Positions 63,798-64,000 of a stretch of DNA of 64,000 bases are shown piece after piece (position 1 is the stretch's first letter; each line of letters starts with the position of its first letter). The position numbers and the translations under genes are program-made. A model generated the notes under the pieces. It did no database searches. It was not told the DNA's origin and saw nothing but the letters and a program-made list of their open reading frames with translations. This DNA is from Acidobacteriaceae bacterium (GTDB taxonomy: Bacteria > Acidobacteriota > Terriglobia > Terriglobales > Acidobacteriaceae), in NCBI GenBank assembly GCA_030041435.1, contig JASHNW010000040.1, forward strand, positions 1-64,000, read 5' to 3'.

Positions 63798-64000
63798 AGG
63801 CCGACCTGCTGGTGACGGGAATTTCGCAGCTTGCCACCGCGCAGGGCGCGGGGCCGAAGCGCGGTGCGGCAATGCGGGCGGTGCGGGTGACGGAGCATGC
63901 CGCGCTGGCGGTGGCGGACGGCATGGTGGTGTGGGCCGACCGCGAAGAGGCATGGACCGGCGAAGCGGCGGCGGCGATCGATGTGGGCAATCGCGCCGTG
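63794..64000 (+). CDS. hutI: Imidazolonepropionase, N-terminal part (runs off window)
   Basis: 69 residues are visible from the ATGA overlap with hut[17 protein letters not shown], then [15 protein letters not shown] and AIDVGNRAV, match the N-terminal beta-sandwich of imidazolonepropionase, which precedes the metal-dependent TIM barrel. It opens the imidazolone ring to N-formimino-glutamate, the step after HutU. The metal ligands lie beyond the window. Confidence 0.85.
   Translation, partial: MKADLLVTGISQLATAQGAGPKRGAAMRAVRVTEHAALAVADGMVVWADREEAWTGEAAAAIDVGNRAV

Overview
The window is high-GC bacterial chromosome. It most resembles an Acidobacteriota (Acidobacteriaceae-type) genome: intergenic gaps are full of small palindromic repeats, and it combines DUF2277, DUF3467, SYLF, CE15-like esterase, AHSA1/ArsR and phosphoacceptor-less receiver genes with an ordinary Gram-negative housekeeping set. 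The taxon is inferred from gene content only; there is no rRNA gene here.

Layout. 1-253: 3' end of an unrecognised gene. 256-3899: a cassette of lower GC and different texture bounded by matching terminal inverted repeats, with an IS1-like DDE transposase and five passenger ORFs. 3900-10586: accessory genes (two methyltransferases, ArsR+AHSA1 pair, DUF2277, a DnaC-like helicase loader between two 7-bp tandem arrays, a GAF-GGDEF cyclase) and MITE-like repeats. 10587-19901: NDH-2, O-methyltransferase-like protein, phosphoesterase, CE15-like esterase, LpxL-like acyltransferase, SYLF protein. 20834-25162: DUF151 nuclease, miaB, methyltransferase, GT39, DUF3467. 25472-26021: pseudo-receiver and tRNA-Leu(UAG).

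26721-31493: a tightly coupled ABC importer (permease, ATPase, permease, binding protein) followed by a MerP-like metal-binding protein and a DUF169 protein; this is the most interesting possible functional system. 31502-36916: rpsA, recN, DUF2442, HU, DUF2141. 37830-45497: fatty acid beta-oxidation (FadN-type fusion, thiolase, two acyl-CoA dehydrogenases) with a vapBC toxin-antitoxin pair lodged inside the gene run. 45600-47822: divergent mutY and adenosine deaminase. 48650-50663: second pseudo-receiver and an AAA ATPase. 51748-52800: small membrane protein and HTH regulator.

53336-60361: a reverse-strand operon of penicillin-acylase-type Ntn hydrolase, two paralogous polytopic membrane proteins and farnesyl diphosphate synthase. 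60415-64000: DinB protein, DUF2236 protein, then hutU and the start of hutI (histidine degradation) running off the end.

Intergenic DNA holds at least four dispersed repeat types: a TA-flanked MITE (2 copies), a 134-bp palindromic element (2 copies), a GTCCTGAGTC-ended family with internal hairpins (about ten whole or partial copies), and local tandem arrays (7, 14 and 82 bp units). No CRISPR array, rRNA or prophage was seen.
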